Source: Turnera subulata (lineage: Eukaryota; Streptophyta; Magnoliopsida; Malpighiales; Passifloraceae). From it: a stretch of 64,000 bases of DNA. Shown piece after piece: positions 61,234 to 64,000 of this stretch (positions are counted from its first letter, which is position 1; every line of letters begins with the position of its first letter). Below the pieces are notes generated by a model that had not been told where the DNA came from, ran no database searches, and saw only the letters and a program-made list of their open reading frames with translations. Position numbers and translations under genes: made by a program. The DNA is taken from positions 37,079 to 101,078 of the forward strand of contig JAKUCV010006766.1 of NCBI GenBank assembly GCA_028386065.3, read 5' to 3'.

Positions 61234-64000
61234 TGAGGCGCCCCGACCCGTATTTATCGTACACAGTAAACACAAGCCGGAACTGTGACAACCCAGCCCA
61301 ACAAGCCCAAGCATACAGTGTGGACAACCTAAACTCGGCCCAACGACCCAAAATAATAAACAACAGTATGGCCCTACGGCCCAACATCGATAACATCAAC
61401 AATAATGAAACTGGCCCAACAACAATAACAATATGCACAGCGGAAGTCTTAAACTCACTAACACTGTATGCGACACATGCAATCTATGGATCCAAGCCTG
61501 TCCAAGGGAAACGCTGCAGCCTGTCTGGAATGTACCAAGCCTGTACATGAATCAACTCATCCTACGGGATGAAACCCCGCAGGCGAGGGGTGAGTCCGAA
61601 ACGCTGACCGACGAAAGATAAACAGTGATATATTCAACCATAACACTTTCGAAGTAATGCAACCATCACAACAATAAGCAAACCCTCACATCACAAGGAA
61701 ACTATCACAAACAGCATAACAGTGGAATACAACTCAAACAACACAACAGAGGAAACCAACACAAGCAACACATTAGAGGAATCTACTAAATCATATCAAG
61801 CACATCATAATCAACACTGAACCAAGACCCAAAGATTACTTATTAGCTTTTATTACCAATTTTATCTTCCGGGCCCCGTCACTAGACAAGCTAGGGTCGT
61901 ACCTGGTTATTAACTAATTCTGGATGCCAGGCCCCACCACAATCCGGGATCAACATCCCCATATCTCAAATCCGGGATCAACATCCCAATATCACAAATC
62001 CGGGGTCAACACCCCAATATCACAAATCCAGGATCAACATCCCAATAACACAAATCCGGGGTCAACACCCCCAACCAACAAACCCTCTGGCAAGACACCA
62101 CAGAACTAGTCTCTAACCATCTAGTCGTACCACTACTTTCCAAGTGACAATTACATCATCTCAATTAAATTCCAATTTTCATTCCAATTTCCGTTATCCT
62201 TTTCCCAATTATCCACAATCAATAATCCAACATCATCCTCAACACATCATCCAAGAACCAATGTCACAATCCAGTAATTACTCAACTTTTAATTAACACA
62301 GGATATTTCTCAGCACAACCAGTCAACAATTTCATATCACCATACTTTCACATCAAACAATTCAACAATATCAAACCGATCAACAATATATCTAACACGA
62401 CATACACAGGGCTAACACATTTCTACAACAGCATCAACAATACCATAGCAACCATGTAACAGTCAACAATCATTCCAGCAGATCAAACAAACAACAAAAA
62501 CACACAAACCACAAAACTACACACACAGCATTACGGGCACATATCAGGGTTTATCCATCCTCACCTGGTATGTCTCTGAAATTGCTATCCGGTCAAATCC
62601 CGATACCCTATATGCACATATGGGAATACAATAATCACTTATGGTGCACAACAAAATATTTATGCATGATACTGGTTTAGAAATCGTTACACGGCTTGCC
62701 TTATCCAATTTCTTTATTATGAAATTAACCTCTTTATTCACTATACCATTTATACTTAATTTCAAGTTAAATCCGAAACCGAGTTTCCTATCGATATTCT
62801 AATTATTTTTTTAATTTTTAAATTAAAACCCAAACCGAACGTTCAAGCCGATATCCCGGCCCTTTAGCTCTTTGTCGATAAGGAAAAATATAGCATATTA
62901 GAATACATGTATATATACATATATTTATACATAAATCGATACTAGATTACACGTATATCTAGTGTGACCATATTTATACATAGATAGTACGTAACTCCTA
63001 TTTAACCTTATGTTTATATTTACGCGATAAATCAAGTTGTAACTTCATTATTTAGCCAAACATAAATTTAGTAGGATACATATATATAACCACTTATACA
63101 CATGTGCTTATAATTCATAGGTATTCATATTTATATTTTTAGTTTACATTTGACATTTAAATCAAGTAAATAAGTATAATTGGGCCTTTAATTATTAAGA
63201 GTCCAAATATAAATTAACTTAACCGGAATTTAAATACTATAGGTCTTTCTAATGGTCCAACACAAAATAAAATTTATAAATCGAATTACAAAACATAAAT
63301 GGGATTAAGGATTAGTATTTGATTAATTAAATTAAATCTTTATTTTAATTTAAACAATTAAGAGTCCGGGTTCATTATCGTTCTTAGTCCGTTAGAATGT
63401 ATTTGTCCCGAGAACATGGGCCTCCGCACATTGGCCAGTTTCCGAGCCCATTTGTGCACCGAGCCCAAACCCGAGCCCATGATGAAATAAGCCCAAGGAA
63501 TTACCCAAAGTAACCCGTCCATTGAGTTCCGTTTGCTGAAGACGCACTGTTCACGCCGGCAGACATCCGAGACCTCGCCGGAAAATTCCCGGGACTCGCC
63601 GGATTCCGGCCAGGGGTACTGTTCACCACAATTCAAAAGTCCCGCTGTCACTGTTCGTAGCAGCCATCAGAACACCCAATTCCCTCTGCTACTGTTCATA
63701 CCTACTCCAACCACCAATAACACCAAAACAACAGCCAACACAATGAAACTAAGACCACGTCCGTAACCCCAACACCGGCGGCATACCCTCACGCATCCAC
63801 CCTCCAAACACCGAACACGACTCCGTTCACAACACCGAAACCACTCGCCAGAATCACTACCAATACCATCCCGTACAACAATTCAACAACACAAGACCAC
63901 ATCCAACCCGATTAGCAACAACCCATAGATTAAAAGAAATAACAAAGAGAAGGGAAGAGGGGTGCGGCCAAGACTCACCCAGTACTGGCTTCGCCGGCGG
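61234..64000 (-). mobile_element. LTR copy C, diverged, running off the window
   Basis: It begins TGAGGCGCCCCGACCCG and repeats the blocks of copies A and B (ACACAGTAAACAC, GTCCAAGGG, CATCCTACGGGATG, CGGGCCCCGTCAC, hairpin array 61946-62071, ATCCATCCTCACCT at 62555). After 62570 it is unlike A and B and ends in a GC-rich part with repeated ACTGTTC words (63549-63695). Its far end is outside the window. The frame at 63358-63651 (-) has no domain. Confidence 0.6.
61946..62071. repeat. Hairpin-unit array in LTR copy C, period about 28
   Basis: Five units: 61946-61959 and 61974-61987 (GGGATCAACATCCC), 62002-62015 and 62058-62071 (GGGGTCAACACCCC), 62030-62043 (AGGATCAACATCCC, one outer mismatch). 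They are separated by AATATCACAAATCC-like spacers. The A-T to G-C change is made on both sides of the stem. Confidence 0.85.

Noticed and set aside
61924..62109. Plus ORF rich in Asn, Pro, Ser and Gln
   Set aside because: It is a translation of the hairpin-unit array and spacers, not a gene.

Overview
The window is nuclear DNA from a flowering plant, most likely a eudicot. Supporting signs are multi-exon genes with GT-AG introns, families found only in plants (SPEECHLESS bHLH, group III WRKY, nuclear-encoded plastid sigma factor, CPC-type R3-MYB, SWEET, A20/AN1 SAP, armadillo-repeat kinesin), AT-rich intergenic DNA, and plant-type TRIM, SINE, Helitron and LTR elements. I cannot name the species from sequence alone. 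An 826-base run of N (23229-24054) marks a scaffold gap.

Layout. 1-3042: SPEECHLESS-like bHLH (+). 3043-5770: intergenic, with a miniature LTR element (TRIM). 5771-7311: group III WRKY (-). 7312-11649: intergenic DNA and the promoter of a SIG5-type plastid sigma factor, whose CDS is 11650-14253 (+). 15663-16677: a small R3-MYB of the CPC/TRY/ETC class (-), which I assembled from three short exons. 16678-21797: intergenic, with two SINE copies. 21798-23228: clade-I SWEET (+), cut by the gap. 24055-24830: fragment of an LTR-type element. 25669-26954: plant membrane protein of unknown function (+). 29199-33411: polypyrimidine tract-binding protein with three RRMs (+). 34578-38532: plastid-targeted adenylosuccinate lyase (+), with a Helitron in intron 4. 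40696-41232: A20/AN1 stress-associated protein (+). 46803-54834: ARK-type kinesin (+), in which I cannot find an intact switch II exon. 56120-64000: nested Ty3/gypsy-type LTRs.

The genes do not form one pathway. Two of them, SPEECHLESS and the R3-MYB, belong to epidermal patterning (stomata, trichomes, root hairs) and lie 13 kb apart. SIG5 and adenylosuccinate lyase act in plastids. WRKY and SAP genes are typical stress regulators.

The least ordinary part is the LTR zone at the right end. Three diverged LTR copies (starting at 56525, 58395 and 61234) carry arrays of 14-base hairpin units of the form GGGAT-NNAC-ATCCC, whose stems change in a paired way from unit to unit. Just beside the 3' LTR, on the strand opposite to the element, lies a compact 131-codon ORF with its own TATA box and AATAAA signal. 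It encodes a basic protein with a probable coiled coil and resembles the antisense accessory genes known from some plant Ty3/gypsy elements.
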